This document shows positions 16,931-25,629 of a DNA stretch of 64,000 nucleotides, in pieces. The translations under genes were made by a program, and so were the position numbers. The stretch's first letter is position 1; each line of letters starts with the position of its first letter. Under the pieces are notes generated by a model. It ran no database searches, had not been told where the DNA came from, and was given only the letters and a program-made list of their open reading frames with translations. The stretch lies in the NCBI RefSeq assembly GCF_020404745.1, contig NZ_JAIZAP010000010.1:62001-126000 (forward strand), in the 5' to 3' direction. Source of the DNA: Aquibacillus saliphilus (lineage in GTDB: Bacteria > Bacillota > Bacilli > Bacillales > Amphibacillaceae).

Positions 16931-17473
16931 ATGGCAATTACTTATGAGAACTTTCGTGGAGATATGTACTACTTGCACAAACGCATGACGAAAAAAGGAA
17001 ATGCAACCTATCACTTTTCCAAAAAAAGTGCTGGTGCCGATGTGGACAAGATTCCAGAGGGCTATGAAATCTATGAAAATCCAAATGGTAGGGTATTTTT
17101 GCGTAAAGCAATTAAAAAAGTACTCGATGACAAGGAAATAAAAATAATAGAGACAGCAATGAGCAAACATTGTCTGATTAGTGATTTTAAACTGGATATA
17201 AAAAAAGAGTTCATTACGGTTTATACCCTTTCAACACCAGTAACTAATCTTGCTAATCTTGGTGCAATTAATTTAGATAAGATAAAGGATTATCAAGCCG
17301 TAATGCGTTTTGAACTCCTTGACGAAGATACTAGAGAGTTTGGAGTGGAAAGGTTTTGCTTTTTTGATGATGTGGACGACTGGATTCCATTAGATAGTTC
17401 GAAAAATTTACAAAAGCTTGTGGAGGAATATGTTCGTCACATTGGACAGGAATCCTTCTATGAGCTTTATTAG
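16931..17473 (+). CDS. Hypothetical protein paired with a pRiA4b ORF-3 family gene
   Basis: The 180-residue soluble protein begins with a basic N-terminus and has the stretch IPEGYEIYENPNGRVFLRK followed by a mixed alpha/beta body. It ends ...VRHIGQESFYELY. I recognise no catalytic motif. Proteins of this sort sit next to pRiA4b ORF-3-like genes. The spacing of 41 bp and shared direction suggest an operon with the next gene. A TATAAT box at 16876-16881 may belong to its promoter. Function unknown. Confidence 0.6.
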   Translation: MAITYENFRGDMYYLHKRMTKKGNATYHFSKKSAGADVDKIPEGYEIYENPNGRVFLRKAIKKVLDDKEIKIIETAMSKHCLISDFKLDIKKEFITVYTLSTPVTNLANLGAINLDKIKDYQAVMRFELLDEDTREFGVERFCFFDDVDDWIPLDSSKNLQKLVEEYVRHIGQESFYELY

Positions 17474-17514
17474 AGGATACCGATGTATATAAATAAAAAA
17501 GGAGGTAAGCCTCT

Positions 17515-18648
17515 ATGCACATTCAATGTACGAAGAAGTTATTGGATCAGTTAAAAAGGACGCCGGAAACAATAGAGGAGGAAACGCCTCTTACTTCATG
17601 GCATGCGAATCTATTAACGATAAACCGACGGAAAACACTAGTGCTAGTGAATGATAAAAATCGATATGCAATTGTTCTGCACGGCCTAAAGGCAAAGGAT
17701 TTTAAAAATAGTGATAAAATTATCCTACTAGCTATCCGCAATACCTTTGAACAGGAAGGGATTCGTAACGACGTAATCGATCAATATATCGATTCTAGCA
17801 ATATAATTACCTACGCAAAAACAAAGAATAGGTCACTTGTTGCCCGAATGAACAAGGCCTGTGATTTGGTGTATTTTTATCATAAATTGTTGGACCCTGA
17901 CACCATTTACCAACTAGCTTTGAGTCGCGAGATTAGCAGGGATTTGGTTGGAGATGGAAAGAATGATTATTTCCATCCTCATCAAATGTTATATAAAGAC
18001 TTGGAAGTGTTTGCAGGTAAACCAGTTATTCAAACAAAAGCCGTGGAGTTAACGATTACGCTACGCCTTGAGAAATTTAAAATTTTCCGGAAATTAGTCG
18101 TACCAATAAATTTATCTTTCCGTCAACTGCATGAGACGATACAAGCAGCATTTGATTGGAAGAATTACCACCTTCATGAGTTTTACATTTTTGATAGCAA
18201 CCATACGAATACGAATGAACCGCTCTCCTATAATCACCCCGCATATGATGGCGAAGGATATAAGCCTATTTTAAATCTCGTGTCTAATGAGGAAGCCTTT
18301 AGCTACGGGGACGATGATATACCAATGAAAATGGACACCGAAAGCAAGCTATCGGACCATCTGCCAGCAAAAGTAACCTATGTTTATGATTTTGGTGATG
18401 ACTGGATACATCATATAAAAGTGGATCGGGTAATTGAGGATTTCGATAAGAATCATCCAATTTGCCTTGAAGGAGAAGGAAAAACCCCACCTGAGGATGT
18501 AGGTGGAGAAGGTGGTTATGAGAACTTCGTTGAAATTATTGCTGATGAAAGTCATCCAGACCATGCACATATGAAAAGGTGGAGTGGTGGATTAAGGTAT
18601 CTGGATTTTGATATTAATAGAGTTAATAGAAGATTAAAGTATTTGTAG
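17515..18648 (+). CDS. Plasmid pRiA4b ORF-3 family protein
   Basis: The 377-residue protein has an N-terminal half without clear homology to anything I know (residues 1-170). Its C-terminal pRiA4b ORF-3 domain shows LEKFKIFRKLVVPINLSFRQLHETIQAAF, then HLHEFYIFD, YVYDFGDDWIHHIKV, and CLEGEGKTPPEDVGGEGGYE. The conserved order (W/F-R, LH, HxxEF, DFGDxWxH, G..PPEDxGG) is complete. The family is widespread on plasmids and mobile elements; its biochemical role is not established. GGAGG is present before the ATG. It forms a two-gene unit with the upstream gene. Confidence 0.85.
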   Translation: MHIQCTKKLLDQLKRTPETIEEETPLTSWHANLLTINRRKTLVLVNDKNRYAIVLHGLKAKDFKNSDKIILLAIRNTFEQEGIRNDVIDQYIDSSNIITYAKTKNRSLVARMNKACDLVYFYHKLLDPDTIYQLALSREISRDLVGDGKNDYFHPHQMLYKDLEVFAGKPVIQTKAVELTITLRLEKFKIFRKLVVPINLSFRQLHETIQAAFDWKNYHLHEFYIFDSNHTNTNEPLSYNHPAYDGEGYKPILNLVSNEEAFSYGDDDIPMKMDTESKLSDHLPAKVTYVYDFGDDWIHHIKVDRVIEDFDKNHPICLEGEGKTPPEDVGGEGGYENFVEIIADESHPDHAHMKRWSGGLRYLDFDINRVNRRLKYL

Positions 18649-19036
18649 GTGACACGAGGGGACGGTTCGTGCATCGCGAAAAGATGAAGGGTCAGTGATA
18701 TTATTCCCGTAGAGTAGACATATCTCGTTAGGTTATGGTGCCAGGTACCACGTTTGGATAAGTGTCTACGTGTAGGTTTCCGGCACTATTTTTTTTCGGG
18801 ACAAGGGCCTGACCCTGTTGTCCCGTAAATGCTCTTACAAAGTCGTAATAATCGGTCCTTGTTTCGTGGGAATAATCGTATGTTCGTATTGAGCCACAAA
18901 GCTTATTTTTTATTTTTGAAGGAAGATGGACAGTTGAACCAGATAAGAATTATTGTTCGAAATATAAACCATTGTTAGATATTCCAGATATTGTTATCAT
19001 TGTAATAGATTTACAAATCAAAGAAGGGGTCAAAGC
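18649..19036. other. Intergenic region with REP-like hairpins
   Basis: No gene. Around 18738-18800 is a degenerate copy of the dispersed element (GGTGCCAGGTACC, then GATAAGTGTCTACG, then GGCACTATTTTT). GGGACAAGGG and CCCTGTTGTCCCG (18799-18827) form a second hairpin. Confidence 0.55.
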
Positions 19037-19324
19037 ATGAACCTACAAAAGAAAATGGTAGCGGTAAAAATGGCGTTCACGGTAGCAGCGGGGACTTTGT
19101 TAAAGAAGAGCAAGAATCTATTATGTCGACCTTTTAAAGACAAGAGACAACTTATGATGAAAAAAATTAAAGAAATTGGGATAGTAAAATCAATAGGAAT
19201 TTTCGTGGGTTCTACACTATTATTTCTTTTGATTATATTTTCAATTACCATTATAGTGTTACTTATTATGGAACAATACGATAATCGATATATTAACTCG
19301 GAAGCTTATATACAAGTTAATTAG
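19037..19324 (+). CDS. Small single-pass membrane protein, unknown
   Basis: The 95-residue protein has a very basic N-terminal half (KK, KSKNLLCRPFKDKR) and one strong membrane segment, IGIFVGSTLLFLLIIFSITIIVLLIM (about residues 54-79), then a short tail. GAAGGGG lies 8 bases before the ATG. By charge rule the basic part is cytoplasmic. No known family recognised and no operon partner. Confidence 0.5.
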   Translation: MNLQKKMVAVKMAFTVAAGTLLKKSKNLLCRPFKDKRQLMMKKIKEIGIVKSIGIFVGSTLLFLLIIFSITIIVLLIMEQYDNRYINSEAYIQVN

Positions 19325-20157
19325 AAAAAGGATACTATTCTATTGAAGAATTTTAATTGAATAGTAGTAAATGAATTACTAAATGAAAAAGCCAGGGATG
19401 TCCTGTCTTTTTTTTAAAAAATAATTGGTGCACATATCCTGTAGCTAGAAATCAACGTCGGAATGAACAAGCTAGTTATTCCTTCAATCGATTGGTTGTG
19501 CATGATTAGCAGGTGGGATAGTCATCACAAATTTTCACGGAAAAAATAGACTTAAATGTCACCTTTTGAAAGTAGTAAGCTGTTGTCATAGGCTCACGAG
19601 CGATGATCTCTTTGTTTTTAGAATCTATCTTTTACATTCGCCATTTTAGGTACATGGTTAAGGTACAACATTCTGAACCTTTAGCATCATTAAAGGTTGC
19701 GAGCGGATTCAGAAATTGGAGCAAGTGGAAGGGACCGAATGGAAAACCTTTTTGCCGAATTCATTTTTCGGAGACTATAACCATTATACAGTCGAAGCTA
19801 ACGGTCATGGTGCACGATTTCATCATCTGTGAGAGGAATTCCATATTGTAGACGTGAATTCTGCAAGGAAATCAGAGAGAGAACTCTATCGTTAAATTGT
19901 TGCGTATTTTAAAGAGAAATGCGAGTGACGAAACATATCATTTTTAGGACTAACCGTGCCTAGTCATATTATAAAAGGTTCTTCTCTAAACTCGATTTGA
20001 GTTAAGTGAAGGACCTTTTTTCATTTTAAATCATTAATGGGTCAAGTTAGCTAAATATGGATAAAAAGTTAAATATCAAATAATATCTTGACAATCACTT
20101 GATATTTTTTTACATTTTATGTAAAGTTTAATTAGATATAGATAATCAAACTCCTAG
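19325..20157. other. Mostly non-coding; possible gene remnant around 19680-19900
   Basis: No intact gene is supported. Around 19690-19895 one frame reads LEQVEGTEWKTF then HYTVEANGHGARFHHL, interrupted by stops, which could be a decayed gene I cannot name. A terminator-like hairpin lies at 19973-20021. Confidence 0.35.
19973..20021 (+). terminator. Terminator-like hairpin
   Basis: AAAAGGTTCTTC (19973-19984) pairs with GAAGGACCTTTT (from 20008, one wobble) and runs into six Ts. Confidence 0.6.
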
Positions 20158-20243
20158 ATATATTCGGCAAATTTATCGAAAGGTAAAGACGCAAAACTTA
20201 GGGCCTAAATCTTGTAGATATGGTAGCCAGTTGCAATTTATCG
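20158..20243 (+). promoter_or_regulatory. Cyclic di-GMP-I (GEMM-I) riboswitch
   Basis: Hallmarks appear in order: GGCAAA, a P2 stem capped by a GAAA tetraloop (TTTATC-GAAA-GGTAAA), GACGCAAA, then GGGCCTAAA and TATGGTAGCC forming the second helix with its tetraloop receptor. This is the c-di-GMP class I aptamer. It lies 95-180 bp upstream of a histidine-kinase gene, with a terminator hairpin directly after it. Confidence 0.9.
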
Positions 20244-20275
20244 AAGCCCTTCTTTATGAAAAGTGGGGCTTTTCT
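20244..20275 (+). terminator. Riboswitch expression platform (terminator hairpin)
   Basis: AAGCCC plus TCTTT pairs with AAAAG plus GGGCTT, followed by TTTTC. Its 5' arm sits immediately after the aptamer, so ligand binding can plausibly switch termination. The direction (on or off) cannot be read with confidence. Confidence 0.75.
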
Positions 20276-20338
20276 ATTCATTTTCCTATCTATTGAAGGA
20301 TTTAGAGAAATTACATTATTAGAGAGGGGAAGGTATAG

Positions 20339-21388
20339 TTGATTAAGGAGGTTAATGGGGTTAATTTAGACTTTCATCAGTTGGTTGAAAATTCAATGAA
20401 TGGCATTATAGTAATTGATAATGAGGAAATAATATACATAAATAAAACGACAATGGAAATACTTGCAATACCCGAATCTGAACGGATAATAGGCGAGAAT
20501 ATCCTTGAATTCTTACATCCAGACTATAAAAGTTCCAGTAAAGAAAGGCTTAGAGTTGTAAAAGAAGATAATCGGGCTGTTGATTTAATGGAACAAAAGG
20601 TTAGGAAATTTGATGGAGAAGTTATTGATATAGCAGTAGTTACGGCGCCTTATTATTTGGATGGTAAAACATTGACCCAAGTTACTTTTCGTGATATTAC
20701 GGAACTTAAAGAGGCTAATAATGCTGTCATTCAATCAGAAAAATTAAGCCTAACTGGTGAACTAGCGGCTGGTGTTGTTCATGAAATAAGAAACCCGTTA
20801 ACTTCTATTAAAGGTTTCTTGCAATTAATGTTAACAGGTACAATTAAAATGAATGATTACATTAAAATTATTCAATCGGAAATCGAATCAATTGAAAATA
20901 TTGCAAATGAGTTACTGCTTTTCTCAAAACCTGATAATTCTGAATTTAAACAAGAAAATATTATTAACATTGCAAAAGATGTTGCTTTTTTATTAAATAC
21001 GGAAGCATATAAAAAATATATTACGATTAATTTGCTAACAGACGAAAAAGATATAAATGTACTAGGGAATAAAACTCAGCTCAAACAAGTATTTGTTAAT
21101 TTAATTAAAAATGCGATTGATGCCACAGCCGATTACGGTGAAATTACTATATCAATAGAACAAAAATATCCAAAAGTAGTAAGCGTCAAAATAACGGATA
21201 CAGGTTGTGGAATCCCGCCTGAAAAACTTGATAAGTTAGGGCAATCATTTTTCACTACAAAAGAAAAGGGCACCGGGTTAGGATTAATGATTACCCATAA
21301 AATTATAAAGAGCCATAATGGAAAGATCACAGTGACAAGTGAAGAAGGTAAAGGAACGACATTTAGTATTCAATTACCTTCCAATTAG
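20339..21388 (+). CDS. PAS-domain sensor histidine kinase (sporulation-kinase-like) under c-di-GMP riboswitch control
   Basis: The 349-residue cytoplasmic protein has an N-terminal PAS domain (NSMNGIIVIDNEEIIYIN... through DITELKEA, residues about 12-125). The HisKA domain shows LAAGVVHEIRNPLTSIKGFLQLM, with the phosphorylated His in HEIRNP. The HATPase domain has NLIKNAIDA (N box), DTGCGIP (G1), FFTTKEKGTGLGLMI (F/G2). No membrane segment is visible. Length and motifs match the KinA/KinE-like soluble kinases of Bacillaceae that feed phosphorelays. No response regulator is adjacent. TTG at 20339 follows GAGGGGAAGG. The upstream c-di-GMP aptamer makes its transcription dependent on the second messenger. 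Confidence 0.88.
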   Translation: MIKEVNGVNLDFHQLVENSMNGIIVIDNEEIIYINKTTMEILAIPESERIIGENILEFLHPDYKSSSKERLRVVKEDNRAVDLMEQKVRKFDGEVIDIAVVTAPYYLDGKTLTQVTFRDITELKEANNAVIQSEKLSLTGELAAGVVHEIRNPLTSIKGFLQLMLTGTIKMNDYIKIIQSEIESIENIANELLLFSKPDNSEFKQENIINIAKDVAFLLNTEAYKKYITINLLTDEKDINVLGNKTQLKQVFVNLIKNAIDATADYGEITISIEQKYPKVVSVKITDTGCGIPPEKLDKLGQSFFTTKEKGTGLGLMITHKIIKSHNGKITVTSEEGKGTTFSIQLPSN

Positions 21389-21476
21389 TTTGCCTTTTTA
21401 GAGAGAATTTGCTAAATAAAGCAATAGAAATCATCTTTGTGTAGGCTTTCTACTTTTTAATTAAAACGTTATATGT

Positions 21477-23135
21477 TTATTTACCCATGTCCTTTATAAG
21501 TCCACGGCCTGCTTGACGTCCTGAAAATAGACAAGCTCCGAGGAAAGTGCCTTCTAGAGATCGGTATCCATGTATTCCACCACCACCGAACCCCGAAACT
21601 TCTCCGGCTGAGTATAGTCCAGGCACAGGCTGGCCGAATTCATTAAGTACTCTCCCTGCAAGGTCTGTTTGGAGTCCACCTAACGTTTTTCTGCTAACGA
21701 TATGTAATCGTACCGCAATAAGTGGTCCGTTTTTTCGTTCAAGTAATTTATGTGGTTTCGCTACCCTTATTAATTTATCTCCCAAATAGTTGCGCGCTCC
21801 GCGTAGTGCGGTGATTTGAAGATCTTTTGTAAATTTATTATCCAATTCTCTGTCGCGGGCAAGAACTTGTCGTTTGATGTCTGGAAAGTGAAGTAGGTTT
21901 TCACCTGTTACATGATTCATGCTAGAAACAAGTTCAGTTAACGTCTTTGCAACTACAAAGTCCTCCCCCTTATCCATGAACGCCTGTACTGGACTGGTAG
22001 GCCCTGGCAAAAGGCGAGAAAGCACTTTTTTAATGCTTTTTTCAGTCAAATCAGGATTTTGCTCAGAACCCGACAATGCAAATTCACGTTCAATAATTTT
22101 TTGAGTTAAGATGAACCAGGAGTAGTCGTATCCAGTTGCCTGAATGGCCGCAAGTGTTCCTAAATTATCAAAACCGGGAAAGTTTGGTGATTGAAGTCGA
22201 TTACCACGCGCATCCAACCAAAGCGAGGATGGGCCGGGTAGAATTCGAATTCCGTGCTTTGCCCAAATCGGATCCCAGTTCTTGATTCCCTCGGTATAGT
22301 GCCACATACGGTCTCGGTTAATGACTCTTCCACCTGCTTTTTCGGTTATTTTTAGCATTCGACCATCAACATGTTCAGGTACCCCAGAAATCATATTTTT
22401 CGGTGGTTCGCCTAATCTAGCCGGCCAGTTTTCTCTTATGAGTTCATGGTTTGCACCAATCCCTCCACTCGTTACCAACACGGCTGTTGATCTGTCTTCA
22501 AAATCACCGATTATTTTACGTGAGCTTGCTTGTCCACGAGCAACTGAACTAGGTTCAAGTCTGGCTCCTTTCACGCCAATAACAGTTCCATTTTCAGTAA
22601 TCAATTCGTCAACGCGGTGGCGTGGACGGTAATCGACTAGACCCTTTTTGATGGCCTGACGGACTTTCTGCTCAAATGGTGAGACAATACCAGGTCCTGT
22701 CCCCCAGACAATGTGAAATCTTGGTACAGAATTGCCGTGTCCTTCGGCAAGATAACCGCCACGTTCAGCCCAACCTACAACTGGAAAGAAACGTATTCCG
22801 AGAGTATGTAACCATTCACGTTTTTCACCAGAGGCGAATTCGATATACGCTTTTGCCCATTTTTTACCCCAATAATCCTCATCATCCAATCGATCAAATG
22901 CAGCAGTTCCTAACCAGTCCTGCCAAGCGAGCTCACGCGAGTCCTTGATCCCCATTCGACGTTGCTCTTTAGAATTAATTAGAAACAATCCTCCAAATGA
23001 CCACCATGCTTGTCCTCCAAGAGAAGCTTCTGGCTCCTGGTCTAAGAGTAAAATCTTTTTTCCTGCATCAGCTAATTCTGCTGTCGCAACAAGTCCGGCA
23101 AGTCCAGCCCCAACTACAATCACATCGTATTGCAT
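21477..23135 (-). CDS. FAD-dependent oxidoreductase (KsdD/fumarate-reductase-flavoprotein-like)
   Basis: The 552-residue protein starts with a dinucleotide-binding motif (VIVVGAGLAGLVATAELADAGKKILLLDQE) and continues with SLGGQAWWSFGGLF. It ends with the family's FAD-closing segment (GLYSAGEVSGFGGGGIHGYRSLEGTFLGACLFSGRQAG). This matches FAD-binding dehydrogenases related to 3-ketosteroid delta-1-dehydrogenase and fumarate reductase flavoprotein. It is soluble with no heme motif. The gene is alone, GGGGGG is upstream of the ATG, and the 319-bp spacer to the ars operon holds the ars promoter. The substrate is unknown. Confidence 0.82.
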   Translation of the reverse strand: MQYDVIVVGAGLAGLVATAELADAGKKILLLDQEPEASLGGQAWWSFGGLFLINSKEQRRMGIKDSRELAWQDWLGTAAFDRLDDEDYWGKKWAKAYIEFASGEKREWLHTLGIRFFPVVGWAERGGYLAEGHGNSVPRFHIVWGTGPGIVSPFEQKVRQAIKKGLVDYRPRHRVDELITENGTVIGVKGARLEPSSVARGQASSRKIIGDFEDRSTAVLVTSGGIGANHELIRENWPARLGEPPKNMISGVPEHVDGRMLKITEKAGGRVINRDRMWHYTEGIKNWDPIWAKHGIRILPGPSSLWLDARGNRLQSPNFPGFDNLGTLAAIQATGYDYSWFILTQKIIEREFALSGSEQNPDLTEKSIKKVLSRLLPGPTSPVQAFMDKGEDFVVAKTLTELVSSMNHVTGENLLHFPDIKRQVLARDRELDNKFTKDLQITALRGARNYLGDKLIRVAKPHKLLERKNGPLIAVRLHIVSRKTLGGLQTDLAGRVLNEFGQPVPGLYSAGEVSGFGGGGIHGYRSLEGTFLGACLFSGRQAGRGLIKDMGK

Positions 23136-23382
23136 ATCTAGTTTCCCCCCTAAATAACTGTCAGTTGTTAGTTTGTTCTGGTTTCTTATATAGAAATATT
23201 CGGTAGGACCTTCTACAAACCCTTCAAGTTTCTAGTAAGTTCTAAAGGTTTCTTCTGATTTGGGTTAGATTTTACTTGAATTAGTCAATTTCATAATACT
23301 AATTTTTTACCATTGTTATTCTCCTATCGTTGGGATAGACCGAAATTGATTCAAATGTAAAAAAAACTTCACATATAAACGG
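23136..23382. other. Spacer between the flavoprotein gene and the ars promoter
   Basis: No gene seen; the region must hold the minus-strand promoter of the oxidoreductase. Confidence 0.4.
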
Positions 23383-23411
23383 TTGATTATATAAGTGGTT
23401 GCTTATATAAT
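23383..23411 (+). promoter_or_regulatory. ars operon promoter with ArsR-type operator
   Basis: A -35 TTGATT (23383-23388), 17-bp spacer and -10 TATAAT (23406-23411) are overlapped by a perfect inverted repeat: TTATATAAG (23387-23395), 6-base spacer, CTTATATAA (23402-23410). A further half-like CTTATATGAC lies at 23420-23429. An operator of this AT-rich form covering the promoter suits ArsR repression relieved by As(III). Confidence 0.8.
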
Positions 23412-23454
23412 ATGGATAACTTATATGACAGGTTAAAGAAGGTAGGAGATTTAT

Positions 23455-25215
23455 TTGGAACGTTTACGTCCGGAATCCATTGCAAAGACTAGGTATTTAT
23501 TTTTTACAGGAAAAGGTGGAGTAGGAAAAACATCTACGGCTTGTGCAACAGCAGTTGCCTTAGCTGATCAAGGTAAGAAGGTTCTAATTGTCAGTACGGA
23601 CCCAGCTTCAAATCTACAAGATGTTTTTGAGGTTGAACTTCAAAATCAACCAACAAGGATAGAGGCAGTTCCCAATCTTTATGCCGCTAATTTAGATCCT
23701 GAAGAGGCCGCACGAGCCTACCGGGAAAAGTTGGTTGGTCCTTACCGGGGAAAACTTCCAGATGCTGCAATTACTAGTATGGAAGAGCAGTTATCAGGTG
23801 CTTGTACGGTAGAAATTGCTGCGTTTGATGAATTCACAAAACTTTTAGCGGATGAGGAAGCGACACAGGACTTTGACCATATTGTATTCGACACTGCGCC
23901 GACAGGACATACGTTACGTTTATTGCAGTTGCCAACTGCGTGGAATCAGTTTTTAGATAATAGTACTCATGGTGCATCTTGTTTAGGACCTCTTGCCGGT
24001 TTACAAGAGAAAAAGAATCTTTATCAACAAACGATGAAGGCTTTGGCAAATGCGGATGAAACTCAGCTGATTCTAGTTGCTAGACCCGATCAATCTTCAC
24101 TTAATGAGGCGAAAAGAGCGTCATCAGAACTGGATCAAATCGGTATAAAAAATCAAGCTATTATTGTAAATGGTCTATTTAAGCGACAGTCAGATGATCA
24201 GTTGGCAATGGAGTTAGAAAAAAAGCAACAACTGGCATTAGGCCAACTTCCAACTTTATTTTCAAGCATGAAGAATTACTTTTTGCCACTTGTACCCTTT
24301 AATCTAACTGGACTGTCTGCCTTAAGAGATTTTTTTCAAGAAGATAAAAGTGTTGAATTTGACCAAGTAGAAGAACAAGCAATCAATCATCTTCCTTCTA
24401 TTAAGAAGATGATTGATAACCTTAGTACTAAACAACAAGGTGTATTTATGACAATGGGAAAAGGTGGGGTTGGGAAAACAACAATGGCAGCAGCTGTTGC
24501 AGTCGGTTTAGCTGAAAGAGGGCACCGAGTACTCCTTACGACGACAGATCCCGCGGCTCACCTTTCACACGTATTAAATCAAGAAGAGGTAACAAACAAC
24601 TTAACAATAAGTAAAATCAATCCAGTAGAGGTGGTAGATAGTTACCGGAAGCAAGTCTTAGCTGGATTAGATAGTCAGCTATCAGAAGATGAAATTGCTT
24701 ATATTAAGGAAGATTTGGATTCACCTTGTACAGAAGAGATTGCAGTGTTTCGGGCTTTTGCAGAAGTAGTTGATCAATCAAAAGAGGAGTTTGTTGTCAT
24801 TGACACTGCTCCAACTGGACATACACTTTTGTTGTTGGACGCGGCTCAGTCTTATCACCTGGAAGTGGAACGGACTGGAGGAGAAATGCCTGAAACGGTC
24901 CAAAAATTAATCCCTCGGTTACGTGATTCAAATCAAACGTATGTTGCACTAGTTACGCTCCCGGAAGCTACACCAGTGTTTGAAGCAAGCAGGTTGCAGG
25001 AGGATCTTCGTCGTGCAGGCATTGAACCTGCTTGGTGGATTATTAATCAAAGCTTTCAAGCAACTAAAACAGTTGATCCGATCCTAAAAGGAAGAGCATT
25101 ATCGGAACAGAAATGGATTGATAGAGTTTCAGATGAATTGGCAAAAGAGACAGTAATTGTTCCATGGGAATCCGAGGATATTATCGGTATAGATCGATTA
25201 AAGAGTTTTGTTTAG
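23455..25215 (+). CDS. arsA: Arsenite-transporting ATPase ArsA
   Basis: The 586-residue tandem ATPase consists of two homologous halves. Each carries a deviant Walker A (GKGGVGKT at about residues 19-26 and again near 340), a DTAPTGHTLRLL / DTAPTGHTLLLL switch motif, and a CTVEIAAF / CTEEIAVF segment. The metal-site cysteines (SGACTVE, HGASCLGP, SPCTEE) are present, as in the classical ArsA. It binds As(III), hydrolyses ATP and drives the membrane pump, here Acr3 (25630-26703) rather than ArsB. ArsD at the operon end would deliver As(III) to it. The start is TTG 23455 with GTAGGAG upstream. Unusually it is the first gene of the operon, ahead of arsR. Confidence 0.95.
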   Translation: MERLRPESIAKTRYLFFTGKGGVGKTSTACATAVALADQGKKVLIVSTDPASNLQDVFEVELQNQPTRIEAVPNLYAANLDPEEAARAYREKLVGPYRGKLPDAAITSMEEQLSGACTVEIAAFDEFTKLLADEEATQDFDHIVFDTAPTGHTLRLLQLPTAWNQFLDNSTHGASCLGPLAGLQEKKNLYQQTMKALANADETQLILVARPDQSSLNEAKRASSELDQIGIKNQAIIVNGLFKRQSDDQLAMELEKKQQLALGQLPTLFSSMKNYFLPLVPFNLTGLSALRDFFQEDKSVEFDQVEEQAINHLPSIKKMIDNLSTKQQGVFMTMGKGGVGKTTMAAAVAVGLAERGHRVLLTTTDPAAHLSHVLNQEEVTNNLTISKINPVEVVDSYRKQVLAGLDSQLSEDEIAYIKEDLDSPCTEEIAVFRAFAEVVDQSKEEFVVIDTAPTGHTLLLLDAAQSYHLEVERTGGEMPETVQKLIPRLRDSNQTYVALVTLPEATPVFEASRLQEDLRRAGIEPAWWIINQSFQATKTVDPILKGRALSEQKWIDRVSDELAKETVIVPWESEDIIGIDRLKSFV

Positions 25216-25248
25216 GTAAAGCTCAATTTAAAATGGGGAGGGTGTACC

Positions 25249-25596
25249 ATGACTACGGTAAACACAATCGATGTAGAGAAGGGGTCAATGGTCTTAAAGC
25301 TGTTAGGGGATAAAACAAGACTAACTATTGTTTCGTTGTTAATGTACGACGAATGCTGTGTATGTGAACTTGTAGAAATACTAGAAATGAGTCAACCTTC
25401 AGTTAGTCAACATATGAAAAAGCTGAAGGCTGCTGAAATTGTTAAAGAAAGAAGACAAGGGCAATGGATTTTTTATCGTATCAATAATGAATCTGAAGTT
25501 TATCCGTTAGTAAAAAGTATCATGACTCATTTTCCAGAACAACGAGAGAAAATTAAAGGCCTTGAACTAAAAGGATTAAGAGTTTGTTGTAATTAG
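25249..25596 (+). CDS. arsR: Arsenical-resistance repressor ArsR
   Basis: The 115-residue ArsR/SmtB winged-helix protein has LKLLGDKTRLTIVSLL, the metal-binding loop DECCVCEL (Cys36, Cys37, Cys39; compare ELCVCDL), and the recognition helix SQPSVSQHMKKLKAAEIV. A C-terminal Cys pair (VCCN) is also present. Binding of As(III) to the Cys loop releases the DNA. It lies 33 bp after arsA in the same operon, so it represses its own transcription through the operator at 23387-23410. GGGAGGG precedes the ATG. Confidence 0.95.
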   Translation: MTTVNTIDVEKGSMVLKLLGDKTRLTIVSLLMYDECCVCELVEILEMSQPSVSQHMKKLKAAEIVKERRQGQWIFYRINNESEVYPLVKSIMTHFPEQREKIKGLELKGLRVCCN

Positions 25597-25629
25597 AAAG
25601 ACTATTCGTATGTGGAGGTAGTACAACTT

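Noticed and set aside
19603-19851. 82-residue ORF on +
   Set aside because: No ribosome binding site; the stretch looks like a decayed gene in another frame.
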